A DNA stretch of 64,000 nucleotides, from NCBI GenBank assembly GCA_000230935.2, contig AGIQ01000004.1, positions 124,001 to 188,000 of the forward strand, in the 5' to 3' direction. Of the stretch, positions 40,862 to 49,045 are shown piece after piece. Position numbers and translations under genes: made by a program. Position 1 is the stretch's first letter; every line of letters begins with the position of its first letter. The notes under the pieces are model-generated. The model saw only the letters and a list, made by a program, of their open reading frames with translations, ran no database searches and was not told the origin of the DNA. Source of the stretch: Mycolicibacterium rhodesiae JS60 (GTDB lineage Bacteria; Actinomycetota; Actinomycetes; Mycobacteriales; Mycobacteriaceae).

Positions 40862-43213
40862 GTGGCCGACGACAACGGCGCTGTGACCGCTGCACCGCTC
40901 CCGGTCGGCGAGATCCCGGCCGCCGAGCAGCGCGCCGAGACCCCGAAGACCACCAGCAGCGCCTCGCGCCGCGTGCGCGCGCGGCTGGCGCGGCGGATGA
41001 CCTCGCAGCGCAGCACCGTCAACCCGGTCCTCGAGCCGCTGGTGGCGGTGCACCGCGAGATCTACCCCAAGGCGGACCTGGCGCTCCTGCAGCGCGCCTA
41101 CGAGGTCGCCGAGGCCAAGCACGCCGATCAGCTGCGCCGCTCCGGCGACCCCTACATCACCCATCCGCTGGCCGTCGCCAACATCCTCGCCGAGCTCGGC
41201 ATGGACACCACCGCGCTGGTGGCCGCCCTGCTGCACGACACCGTCGAGGACACCGGTTACGCCATGGAGGCGCTGACCGCCGACTTCGGCGAAGAGGTGG
41301 CCCACCTGGTCGACGGGGTGACCAAGCTGGACAAGGTCGCACTCGGCACCGCGGCCGAGGGCGAGACCATCCGCAAGATGATCATCGCGATGGCCCGCGA
41401 CCCTCGGGTGCTCGTGATCAAGGTCGCCGACCGGCTGCACAACATGCGCACCATGCGCTTCCTGCCGCCGGAGAAGCAGGCTCGCAAGGCCCGTGAGACA
41501 CTGGAAGTCATTGCCCCCCTTGCACATCGGCTGGGCATGGCCACCGTCAAGTGGGAACTGGAGGATCTGTCCTTCGCGATCCTGCATCCCAAGCGCTACG
41601 AGGAGATCGTGCGACTGGTCGCCGATCGGGCGCCGTCGCGGGACACCTACCTGGCCAAGGTCCGTGCTGAGATCACCTCCGCGCTGTCCGGCATGAAGAT
41701 CAGCGCCACCGTGGAGGGCAGGCCCAAGCACTACTGGTCGATCTATCAGAAGATGATCGTCAAGGGCCGCGACTTCGACGACATCCACGACCTGGTGGGT
41801 GTGCGAATTCTGTGCGACGAGATCCGCGACTGCTATGCGGCTGTGGGCGTTGTGCATTCGCTGTGGCAGCCGATGCCCGGCCGGTTCAAGGACTACATCG
41901 CTCAGCCTCGGTTCGGGGTGTACCAGTCGCTGCACACTACGGTCGTGGGGCCGGAGGGTAAGCCTCTGGAGGTGCAGATCCGCACCCGCGACATGCACGA
42001 CACCGCCGAGTTCGGTATCGCGGCGCACTGGCGGTACAAGGAATCCAAGGGCCGCAACGGTTTACCGGCCGGGTACACCGCCGCCGAGATCGACGACATG
42101 GCATGGATGCGCCAGCTGCTCGACTGGCAGCGGGAAGCCGCGGACCCCGGCGAGTTCCTCGAGTCGTTGCGTTACGACCTTGCCGTACAAGAGATCTTCG
42201 TGTTCACCCCGAAGGGTGATGTGATCACGCTGCCGACCGGCTCGACGCCGGTGGACTTCGCCTATGCGGTGCACACCGAGGTCGGTCACCGCTGCATCGG
42301 CGCGCGGGTCAACGGCCGACTCGTCGCGCTGGAGCGCAAGCTCGAAAATGGGGAAGTGGTGGAGGTTTTCACCTCCAAGGCGCCCAACGCCGGCCCTTCG
42401 CGCGACTGGCAGGGCTTTGTGGTGTCCCCGCGCGCCAAGGCCAAGATCCGGCAGTGGTTTGCCAAGGAGCGCCGCGAGGAGGCGCTGGAGGCCGGGAAGG
42501 ACTCCATCGCCCGCGAGGTGCGCCGCGGCGGGCTTCCGTTGCAGAAGCTGGTCAACGCCGAGGCGATGGGCGCGCTTGCGCAGGAGCTGCGCTATGCGGA
42601 CGTCTCGTCGCTGTACACGGCGGTCGGGGAGGGGCACGTCTCACCCCGGCACGTGGTGCAGCGGCTGCTGGCGCAGCTCGGCGGTGCCGAGAGTGCCGAA
42701 GATGAACTGGCCGAGCGCTCTACGCCGGCAACGATGCCGGTGCGCCAGCGCAGCACCGACGACACCGGGGTGGCCGTGCCCGGCGCGCCCGGGGTGCTGA
42801 CCAAATTGGCCAAGTGCTGCACGCCGGTGCCCGGCGACAACATCATGGGCTTCGTCACCCGCGGCGGCGGGGTCAGCGTGCACCGCACCGACTGCACCAA
42901 CGCCGCGTCACTGCAGCAGCAGGCCGAACGGATCATCGAGGTGACCTGGGCGCCCTCGCCGACGTCGGTGTTCCTGGTGGCGATCCAGGTCGAGGCTCTC
43001 GACCGGCACCGGCTACTCTCCGACGTCACGCGGGTTCTGGCCGACGAGCGGGTCAACATCCTGTCGGCCTCGGTGACCACCTCCAACGACCGAGTCGCGA
43101 TCAGCCGCTTCACTTTCGAGATGGGCGATCCGAAACATCTCGGCCATGTCCTCAACGCTGTCCGCAACGTCGAGGGTGTCTACGACGTCTACCGGGTGAC
43201 CAGCGCGGCCTGA
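40862..43213 (+). CDS. relA: Bifunctional (p)ppGpp synthetase/hydrolase RelA/SpoT
   Basis: A 783-residue stringent-response enzyme. Domains in order: HD hydrolase (residues about 75-220; YITHPLAVANILAELG, VAALLHDTVEDTGY, VIKVADRLHNMRTM); synthetase (about 270-380; GRPKHYWSIYQKMIVKGRDFDDIHDLVGVRI, FKDYIAQPRFGVYQSLHTTVVGPEG, EFGIAAHWRYKE); TGS (VFTPKGDVITLPTGSTPVDFAYAVHTEVGHRC); helical and zinc-finger part (KLAKCCTPVPGDNIMGFVTRGGGVSVHRTDC); ACT at the C-terminus. Both active sites are complete, as in M. tuberculosis RelMtb (Rv2583c). GTG 40862 is preceded by GGAGGTGACGGC. Confidence 0.97.
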   Translation: MADDNGAVTAAPLPVGEIPAAEQRAETPKTTSSASRRVRARLARRMTSQRSTVNPVLEPLVAVHREIYPKADLALLQRAYEVAEAKHADQLRRSGDPYITHPLAVANILAELGMDTTALVAALLHDTVEDTGYAMEALTADFGEEVAHLVDGVTKLDKVALGTAAEGETIRKMIIAMARDPRVLVIKVADRLHNMRTMRFLPPEKQARKARETLEVIAPLAHRLGMATVKWELEDLSFAILHPKRYEEIVRLVADRAPSRDTYLAKVRAEITSALSGMKISATVEGRPKHYWSIYQKMIVKGRDFDDIHDLVGVRILCDEIRDCYAAVGVVHSLWQPMPGRFKDYIAQPRFGVYQSLHTTVVGPEGKPLEVQIRTRDMHDTAEFGIAAHWRYKESKGRNGLPAGYTAAEIDDMAWMRQLLDWQREAADPGEFLESLRYDLAVQEIFVFTPKGDVITLPTGSTPVDFAYAVHTEVGHRCIGARVNGRLVALERKLENGEVVEVFTSKAPNAGPSRDWQGFVVSPRAKAKIRQWFAKERREEALEAGKDSIAREVRRGGLPLQKLVNAEAMGALAQELRYADVSSLYTAVGEGHVSPRHVVQRLLAQLGGAESAEDELAERSTPATMPVRQRSTDDTGVAVPGAPGVLTKLAKCCTPVPGDNIMGFVTRGGGVSVHRTDCTNAASLQQQAERIIEVTWAPSPTSVFLVAIQVEALDRHRLLSDVTRVLADERVNILSASVTTSNDRVAISRFTFEMGDPKHLGHVLNAVRNVEGVYDVYRVTSAA

Positions 43214-43352
43214 CGCGGCGGCCCGGGTACGAGCGACTCTTGGGCCAACGCCGCTGCGCTGCAGACTATTTCATCGAGAAACTCCGGAATAACGAGTCCG
43301 CGCAACGCTCTTGTTCTTAGCGGCCAAGACCCCTCTTGGAAAGAGATTCGCT

Positions 43353-43595
43353 ATGAACAGATTTCACGTGTTATCAGCTACTATCGGGGCCGGCGCCCTG
43401 GTCTCGCTGGGTGTATTCGTTGCCGTTGCGGCGAATCCGCAGACCGATTCCGGTGTATTCATCAGTTCGGAAATGTCGACCGGCGTCACGGTCACCCAAT
43501 CGCCTGGGGCCACCAGGACCGGCCTCCCTGTGGCGGTACCGGCCATCAAGGGGCCGGCACCGCTTCCGACCGAAGAGCAGGGCCTGCCCGGCTGA
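43353..43595 (+). CDS. Small exported protein, unknown
   Basis: An 80-residue protein with an N-terminal hydrophobic signal or anchor (MNRFHVLSATIGAGALVSLGVFVAVAANP) and a short polar, Thr/Pro-rich mature part (ending LPTEEQGLPG) without Cys. ATG 43353 follows GGAAAGAG; an in-frame upstream start at 43311 looks less likely. Lower G+C just before the gene suggests a promoter between relA and it. It ends inside one arm of a hairpin shared with the convergent cyclophilin gene. Function unknown. Confidence 0.7.
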   Translation: MNRFHVLSATIGAGALVSLGVFVAVAANPQTDSGVFISSEMSTGVTVTQSPGATRTGLPVAVPAIKGPAPLPTEEQGLPG

Positions 43596-43616
43596 GGGCG
43601 GGTTCAGTTCAGCCGG
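43588..43616. terminator. Bidirectional hairpin between small exported protein and cyclophilin genes
   Basis: CCGGCTGA (43588-43595) and TCAGCCGG (43609-43616), perfect eight-base arms, 13-base loop. It overlaps the 3' ends of both convergent genes. Confidence 0.55.
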
Positions 43617-44608
43617 ATCGACTTGATGATCACCGGTTTGGCCGGCTTGCCGTCATCGGCGCCATCGGCGATTCCGATCGCCGCGATGTCGTCGATGACG
43701 GCATAACCGGTCTTGTCGATCGTGCCGAATGCGGTGTACGTCGGCGGCAGCATCGAATCGCGATACACGATGAAGAACTGGCTGCCATTGGTGTCGGGCC
43801 CCGAATTGGCCATCGCCAAGGTGCCACGCGGATATCGCACGGCTTGTTTGAGGGCAGGGTCGAACGGGCGGAACTGGTTGGTCGGATACTCGTTGACGAA
43901 CCGATAGCCCGGCCCACCGGAGCCCTTGCCGGTCGGGTCACCGCATTGCAGGACGTACAGCGACGGTGCGTCGGTGAGCCGATGGCATGGCGTGTTGTCG
44001 AAGTAGTTCTGCTGCACCAGGCTGTCGAAGCTCTTCACGGTGCACGGCGCCTTGGCGTTGTCGAGGTGCAGGACGAACGGTCCGGAATTGGTGACCACGG
44101 TCGCGTCGATGGTCGCCGGCGTCGTCGGCGCCTTGCCGGTGGCCGGCGGCTTGACCGGCTTGTCGGCCGGGGTGGCGGTAGCCGGGTACTGGCAGTTGGC
44201 ACCCAGGGTGGCCGGCGGGTTGAACGGCGGCAGTTGGTCACTGCCGGGCGCTGCCGTGGTGGTTCGTCGCGGGATGCCCGCGCCGCCGGTGCGCTCCAAC
44301 TCGCGGGCCATCCACGCGAAGAACGCGATGCTGGCGACCACGACCACGATGCTCAGCACGGTCACCAGGTAGCTGATCACCAGACCGGCGATCGCCAGCC
44401 CACGGCCTTCCTCGCCGGACTTCTTGATCTGTGACAGCGAGATGTGACCGAACACGATGCCCAGGGGCGCGAACAGAAACGCACAGATCAGCGACGCGAT
44501 CGCCATTCCATTGGTCGGCGGGGGCGCCGCATAGGGGTACGGCCCGGTCCCGTACGGCGCACCGTAATTCGGTGGGGGCGGCGGCTGGTAGTACGGCGGT
44601 TGGCTCAT
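43604..44608 (-). CDS. Cyclophilin-type peptidyl-prolyl isomerase with DUF4190 membrane region
   Basis: A 334-residue protein. N-terminal Pro/Tyr-rich segment (QPPYYQPPPPPNYGAPYG), a two-helix DUF4190 region (NGMAIASLICAFLFAPLGIVFGHISLSQIKKSGEEGRGLAIAGLVISYLVTV written here in part), then an extracytoplasmic cyclophilin domain from about residue 190: FDNTPCHRL with catalytic Arg, LQCGDPTGKG, GTLAMANSGP, NGSQFFIVY, TAFGTID. Cys residues at APC, PCHRL, LQCGD and GANCQYP are shared with the neighbour and could form disulfides outside the membrane. ATG 44608 has GAGGGG upstream. It lies in tandem with a second cyclophilin gene (44680-45576), 71 bp apart, clearly a duplication. Confidence 0.93.
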   Translation of the reverse strand: MSQPPYYQPPPPPNYGAPYGTGPYPYAAPPPTNGMAIASLICAFLFAPLGIVFGHISLSQIKKSGEEGRGLAIAGLVISYLVTVLSIVVVVASIAFFAWMARELERTGGAGIPRRTTTAAPGSDQLPPFNPPATLGANCQYPATATPADKPVKPPATGKAPTTPATIDATVVTNSGPFVLHLDNAKAPCTVKSFDSLVQQNYFDNTPCHRLTDAPSLYVLQCGDPTGKGSGGPGYRFVNEYPTNQFRPFDPALKQAVRYPRGTLAMANSGPDTNGSQFFIVYRDSMLPPTYTAFGTIDKTGYAVIDDIAAIGIADGADDGKPAKPVIIKSIRLN

Positions 44609-44679
44609 GCCATCCCCTCGCAGGCTCGGGGACGGTATGTCCGCTGTTGATTCGCTCCGCAAGCGTCGCTCATGGCCGC

Positions 44680-45576
44680 CTAGTCCAGCAGGACCGACTT
44701 GAGCGTCACCGGGGTCGCCGGCTTGCCGTCCTGGCCGCCGCCGGCAACGCCCGCGGCGGCGATCTTGTCCAGGGTGGCCAGGCCGGTCGCGTCGATCGTG
44801 CCGAATGCGGTGTAGTTCGGCGGCAATTGCGAATCCTTGTACACCAGGAAGAACTGGCTGCCGTTGGTGCCGGGTCCGGCGTTGGCCATCGCCACCGTCC
44901 CGCGCGGATAGGTCACCGGCTGATCCAGCGCGGGATCACCCGGGGGGTACTGGTCGGTGGGGTACTCGTTGGCGAACTGATAACCCGGTCCGCCGGTGCC
45001 GCTGCCGGTTGGGTCACCGCACTGCAACACCGACAATGACGGTGATGTGGTCAGCCGGTGGCAGGGCGTGTTGTCGAAGTAGCCCTTCTGCGCCAGGCTG
45101 GCGAAGCTGTTGACCGTGCACGGGGCCTTGGCGTTGTCCAGGATCAGCCCGAGGTTGCCCCGGTCTGTGGTGCTCATGCTGACGCTGATCGTCGCCGGGG
45201 TGGTCGGCACCTTGCCGGTGTGCGGCGGGTCGACCTTCCTGCTGGCCGGCTCGGGTGAGGCCGGGTACTGGCAGTTGGCGCCCAGGTTCGCGCTGGGCTT
45301 GAACGCCGGCAGGCCGCCGGTGGGCGGCGGGGCGTCGGTGGGTCCGCCCGGCTCGGCCGGTGCGGTGCTCGGCGCCGACGTCGAGGCCGTCGCGGTGTCC
45401 TTCTTGTCCTTGTTGGTCAGGACGAAGGTGGCGACCAGGGCCGCGGCCACGACGATTGCCACGACACCGCCGATCACGACGAACAGCTGGCGACGCTTCT
45501 CCTGTTGGGCGCGACGCTCCAGCTGCCGCTCGAGTTTGCGTTTGGCCGTTGCGCGTCGCTGTTCGTTGGTGGGCAC
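44680..45576 (-). CDS. ppiB: Cyclophilin-type peptidyl-prolyl isomerase, membrane-anchored
   Basis: A 298-residue protein. A basic cytoplasmic start (PTNEQRRATAKRKLERQLERRAQQEKRRQ), one membrane helix (LFVVIGGVVAIVVAAALVATFVL), a Thr/Ala/Pro linker and a cyclophilin domain with FDNTPCHRL, LQCGDPTGSG, GTVAMANAGPGTNGSQFFLVY, and TAFGTIDATGL. GTG 45576 has GGAGGA eight bases upstream; the earlier 22 codons are not family-like. Topology and place (between relA and the glyoxalase-like gene, opposite strand) match Rv2582 ppiB of M. tuberculosis. It should speed prolyl isomerisation of exported proteins. Confidence 0.94.
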   Translation of the reverse strand: MPTNEQRRATAKRKLERQLERRAQQEKRRQLFVVIGGVVAIVVAAALVATFVLTNKDKKDTATASTSAPSTAPAEPGGPTDAPPPTGGLPAFKPSANLGANCQYPASPEPASRKVDPPHTGKVPTTPATISVSMSTTDRGNLGLILDNAKAPCTVNSFASLAQKGYFDNTPCHRLTTSPSLSVLQCGDPTGSGTGGPGYQFANEYPTDQYPPGDPALDQPVTYPRGTVAMANAGPGTNGSQFFLVYKDSQLPPNYTAFGTIDATGLATLDKIAAAGVAGGGQDGKPATPVTLKSVLLD

Positions 45577-45654
45577 CGTTTGGGTCCTCCGTTGGTGTCG
45601 GTTGAGACTGCCGCCCCACTCTACGTGCGGTTGCTGGGGCACCAGCGCGATGGA

Positions 45655-45975
45655 TTACCAGTAGGGGCGAAGGGGCAGCCCCCGCGGCGGCGCCTCGCCT
45701 GACGCATTTCCACGGACCAGATTGAACGTGAGATTGAGTCGCTGAGTCGTGTTGTCCGTCGCGAAGCGGCCGGCCTGCGCTGTGAGATCCAGCTCGTCGT
45801 GGGCGGCCGCCGCGTGGGTACAGGCCATCACAGCCGACCACACCGTAACCGCTCTGACGATTTGGGGATCGTCATGGCGGACACCTCGCTGATCGGCAAG
45901 GCCGCGCGTGAGCTCCGTGCCCGGCACCACCGAGGCCACGGTGTCCACGATCGCGTCGCGGTCTACGTCGGTCAT
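45655..45975 (-). CDS. Hypothetical protein
   Basis: A 106-residue frame (MTDVDRDAIVDTVASVVPGTELTRGLADQRG...) with G/C-rich third positions through its length, which supports coding. It has one Cys, a helical look, and no signal peptide or recognised domain. The ribosome site is weak (AAGGA 14 bases upstream). It is 78 bp upstream of ppiB on the same strand and divergent from the glyoxalase-like gene; the 100-bp interval to that gene includes an A/T-rich stretch (AATATTTAA) suiting a promoter. If it is not a gene, 45577-46075 is empty. Confidence 0.55.
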   Translation of the reverse strand: MTDVDRDAIVDTVASVVPGTELTRGLADQRGVRHDDPQIVRAVTVWSAVMACTHAAAAHDELDLTAQAGRFATDNTTQRLNLTFNLVRGNASGEAPPRGLPLRPYW

Positions 45976-46075
45976 GTCTCGTCCAGATTCCTTCGGCGGT
46001 CCCGAATATTTAAGCCGTCACGTACCGCGGAGGCTGCGGGATCGGCCCGGATGCGCGGATGGGAAACTGGACGAC

Positions 46076-46750
46076 ATGCTGCTCACCGGGTTCCCGGCCG
46101 GCATGTTGGCATGCAATTGCTACGTGCTGGCCCCACACGCCGGGGCCGACGCCCTCGTCGTCGACCCGGGTCAGCGGGCGATGGGCAATCTGCGCCGCAT
46201 TCTCGACGAGAACCGGCTGACCCCGGCTGCCGTCCTGCTCACCCACGGACACATCGACCACATGTGGTCGGCGCAGAAGGTCGGCGACACGTTCGGCTGC
46301 CCGGTGTTCATCCACCCCGAGGACCGTTTCATGCTCGCCGACCCGATCCGCGGGTTCGGGCCCCGGCTGGGTCAGATCGCGTTCGGGGCGCTGTTCCGCG
46401 AGCCCAAGCAGGTCGTCGAACTCGACCGCGACGGCGACAAGCTTGAACTCGGCGGCATCACGGTGACCGTCGACCACACGCCGGGCCACACGCGGGGGTC
46501 GGTGGTGTTCCGGGTGGATCGTGCGGGTTCTACCCAGGACCCGCTGGCCTTCACCGGCGACACATTGTTCAAGCAGTCGGTGGGCCGCACCGACCTGCCC
46601 GGGGGCAGCGGAAACGCCCTGCTCAGCTCGATCGTCGACAAACTACTGGTGCTCGACGACGACACCCTGGTATTACCGGGGCACGGTGAATCCACCACGA
46701 TTGGTCTTGAACGCCGTACCAACCCATTCCTCGAAGGTCTGACTCAGTGA
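46076..46750 (+). CDS. MBL-fold metallo-hydrolase, glyoxalase II-like
   Basis: A 224-residue metallo-beta-lactamase-fold hydrolase. Metal ligands: LLTHGHIDHMWSAQKV (THxHxDH), His in VDHTPGHTRGSVVF, Asp in FTGDTLFKQSVGRTDLPGG and His in VLPGHGESTTIG. This is the hydroxyacylglutathione-hydrolase-like group; as mycobacteria use mycothiol, a mycothiol thioester is the more likely substrate (inferred). Orthologue of Rv2581c by position. The start at ATG 46076 (MLLTGFPAGMLACNCYVL) fits the family; the upstream extension does not. Overlaps hisS by GTGA. Confidence 0.93.
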   Translation: MLLTGFPAGMLACNCYVLAPHAGADALVVDPGQRAMGNLRRILDENRLTPAAVLLTHGHIDHMWSAQKVGDTFGCPVFIHPEDRFMLADPIRGFGPRLGQIAFGALFREPKQVVELDRDGDKLELGGITVTVDHTPGHTRGSVVFRVDRAGSTQDPLAFTGDTLFKQSVGRTDLPGGSGNALLSSIVDKLLVLDDDTLVLPGHGESTTIGLERRTNPFLEGLTQ

Positions 46751-48006
46751 GTGAATTCCAGGCACCCAAGGGTGTCCCTGACTATCTGCCGCCTGACTCG
46801 GCAGAGTTCGTCGCGGTCCGCGACGGTCTGCTGCGGACGGCCCGGCTGGCCGGCTACGGCGATGTCGAGCTGCCGATCTTCGAGGACACTGGGCTGTTCG
46901 CCCGCGGCGTCGGGGAGTCCACCGATGTGGTCTCCAAGGAGATGTACACCTTCGCCGACCGCGGTGAGCGGTCGGTGACGCTGCGACCCGAGGGCACCGC
47001 CGGTGTCATGCGCGCGGTCATCGAGCATGGTCTGGACCGCGGCGCATTGCCGGTCAAGCTCTGCTACGCCGGCCCGTTCTTCCGTTATGAGCGGCCGCAG
47101 GCCGGGCGATACCGGCAGCTGCAGCAGGTCGGGGTCGAGGCCATCGGCGTCGACGACCCCGCGCTGGACGCCGAGGTGATCGCGATCGCCGACGCGGGGT
47201 TCCGCTCGCTGGGGTTGGACGGCTTCCGGCTCGAGATCACCTCGCTGGGCGATGACACCTGCCGTCCGCAGTACCGGGAGCTGCTGCAGAGCTTCCTGCT
47301 CACGCTGGATCTGGACGAAGAAACTCGGCGGCGGGCTCAGCTGAACCCGCTGCGCGTGCTCGACGACAAGCGCCCGCAGGTGCGGGAGATGACCGCCGAT
47401 GCACCGGTGATGCTCGATCACCTCTCCGATGTCGCCAAGCAGCACTTCGAGACCGTGCTCGCGCATCTCGACGCGCTGGGGGTGCCGTATGTCATCAACC
47501 CGCGAATGGTGCGCGGGCTGGACTATTACACGAAAACCACGTTCGAATTCGTGCACGACGGTCTCGGTGCGCAATCGGGGATCGGCGGCGGCGGCCGCTA
47601 TGACGGGCTGATGCGTCAGCTCGGCGGCCAGGACCTGTCGGGTATCGGCTTCGGGCTGGGTGTCGACCGCACCATGCTGGCGCTGCGGGCCGAGGGCAAG
47701 ACGGCCGGTAATCCGACCCGCTGCGAGGTGTTCGGGGTGCCGCTGGGCGAGCAGGCCAAAGTGCTGCTCGCGACGCTGGCGGCAGGCCTGCGGGCGGCCG
47801 GCGTCCGGGTCGATCTGGCCTATGGCGACCGGGGCATGAAGGGCGCGATGAAGGCGGCTGATCGCTCGGGCGCGCGCATCGCCCTGGTCGCCGGCGACCG
47901 GGACATCGAGGCCGGGACCGTGGGCGTCAAGGATCTGACCACCGGCACTCAGGTCGACGTGCCGGTTGACGCGATTATCACGGAAGTGAAAACGCGGCTG
48001 GCCTAG
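46747..48006 (+). CDS. hisS: Histidyl-tRNA synthetase
   Basis: A 419-residue class II synthetase charging tRNA-His. Seen: FQAPKGVPDYLPPDSAEF, motif 2 CYAGPFFRYERPQAGRYRQLQQVGVEAIG, histidine-binding motif MVRGLDYYTKTTFEFV, SGIGGGGRYDGLMRQLGG, motif 3 GIGFGLGVDRTMLAL, and the C-terminal anticodon domain (VLLATLAAGLRAAGVRVDLAYGDRGMKG). GTG 46747 overlaps the hydrolase stop. The stop TAG sits inside a strong terminator-like hairpin. Confidence 0.97.
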   Translation: MSEFQAPKGVPDYLPPDSAEFVAVRDGLLRTARLAGYGDVELPIFEDTGLFARGVGESTDVVSKEMYTFADRGERSVTLRPEGTAGVMRAVIEHGLDRGALPVKLCYAGPFFRYERPQAGRYRQLQQVGVEAIGVDDPALDAEVIAIADAGFRSLGLDGFRLEITSLGDDTCRPQYRELLQSFLLTLDLDEETRRRAQLNPLRVLDDKRPQVREMTADAPVMLDHLSDVAKQHFETVLAHLDALGVPYVINPRMVRGLDYYTKTTFEFVHDGLGAQSGIGGGGRYDGLMRQLGGQDLSGIGFGLGVDRTMLALRAEGKTAGNPTRCEVFGVPLGEQAKVLLATLAAGLRAAGVRVDLAYGDRGMKGAMKAADRSGARIALVAGDRDIEAGTVGVKDLTTGTQVDVPVDAIITEVKTRLA

Positions 48007-48022
48007 AGCAGGCCAGCCGCGT
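47992..48022 (+). terminator. Strong hairpin overlapping the hisS stop codon
   Basis: ACGCGGCTGGCCT (47992-48004) pairs perfectly with AGGCCAGCCGCGT (48010-48022) around a five-base loop AGAGC; the hisS TAG is at the stem-loop junction. No long U-tract follows, as is usual in mycobacteria. It can serve both hisS and the convergent DUF732 gene ending at 48043. Confidence 0.75.
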
Positions 48023-48042
48023 ATCGGTTGTTCAGTTGGCTA

Positions 48043-48345
48043 TCAGCCAGCCGGGCACAGATCGGTCTTCGCGAAATTGATCGCGGCGTCCGCCTGGGCG
48101 TGGCTGATCTGGCCGGAGTTCTTGTAATAAGTCTGCGACAGCTCGTTCGGGTCTGCACCCTGCGCCAAGGCCTGGCAGATGGTGTGGCCGTCGGCGATCA
48201 AAGCTGCCTGGTCACCGGCGATTCCCGCGCTGGTCAGATCCTGGATGTAATCGGCCTCGGCGTTGGTGATCGCCCAGGCAGCGGGCGCGCCCGCGAGCGC
48301 GATGGCCCCGGCGGCAGCAACCGCCGTCAACAAACCTTTGATCAT
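48043..48345 (-). CDS. DUF732 family secreted protein
   Basis: A 100-residue exported protein: signal peptide MIKGLLTAVAAAGAIALAGAPAAWA, mature domain with YIQDLTSAGIAG, DGHTICQALAQGADPNELSQTYYKNSGQISHAQADAAINFAKTDLCPAG. The two Cys (HTIC and DLCP) and the layout are the DUF732 signature, a family found in many copies in mycobacteria with unknown role. The following 243 bp (48346-48588) are A/T-richer and hold its promoter; I see no gene in them. Confidence 0.9.
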   Translation of the reverse strand: MIKGLLTAVAAAGAIALAGAPAAWAITNAEADYIQDLTSAGIAGDQAALIADGHTICQALAQGADPNELSQTYYKNSGQISHAQADAAINFAKTDLCPAG

Positions 48346-48588
48346 TGTTCGTGTCCCTTGTGTGCATTGGAGTTACTGCTGCGGCAGAAGTTACTACGTT
48401 TTCAGCAGACGTGCAGGAAAAGCCGACATTTTGACGGCACGCCGATCACGCGCCGATAAACCGGCTTCTTCGGGACATGAATTCAAATTGTGGGTAATGC
48501 ACCACCATTTAACCAATTCTCAACGGATTCTTGGCGCACCCTTGGGGTTTTCGGGAACCGTGTCGCGCCTGCGGCCCGTTTCACAGTC

Positions 48589-49041
48589 ATGAACACCGCG
48601 ACCGGCACCCAGCTCATCGAGAGCTTCCTGCGTACCCGGCAGGTGCGGTACTTCCGCGGTCACCACGACGACGAGTACTTCTTCCTGGTCAGCGCCTATC
48701 ACGGGCGCCTGCACGTCCACCTGCAACCGTGCGGGCCCCGCGGGGCGGCGGTGCGGATCAGCATCACCGCCGAGCGCTACTACCCGGCCGAGCAGCGCGC
48801 GCGGGTTGCCGACCTCGTCGAGCAGTGGAACAACGCCGATCCGCAGGTCACCGCCGCGGTCTTCGAATCCTCCGATCCACGTCTGGTCGGGGTGACGGCC
48901 GAGCGCCGTTATCGATCCGGCCGCGCCGAATTCGGCCCCTTCGTCGATCAGGCTGTCCAGTCGGCGATCGATCTGTTCGGCCGGCTACGGGTGTTGGCGG
49001 CATCGCCGTCGGATGACACGCACCTCCTCGACGCCGGCTGA
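48589..49041 (+). CDS. YbjN-domain protein, unknown
   Basis: A 150-residue protein of the YbjN/type III chaperone-like fold: IESFLRTRQVRYFRGHHDDEYFFLVSAYHGRLHVHLQP, AVRISITAERYYPAEQRARVADLVEQWNNADPQVTAAVFESSDP, and FGPFVDQAVQSAIDLFGRL. Such small proteins are common in actinobacteria and poorly understood. ATG 48589 (MNTATGTQLIESF) is preferred to the longer frame from 48490, whose extra residues are atypical. It converges with the DUF2330 gene after four bases. Confidence 0.8.
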   Translation: MNTATGTQLIESFLRTRQVRYFRGHHDDEYFFLVSAYHGRLHVHLQPCGPRGAAVRISITAERYYPAEQRARVADLVEQWNNADPQVTAAVFESSDPRLVGVTAERRYRSGRAEFGPFVDQAVQSAIDLFGRLRVLAASPSDDTHLLDAG

Positions 49042-49045
49042 GTGA

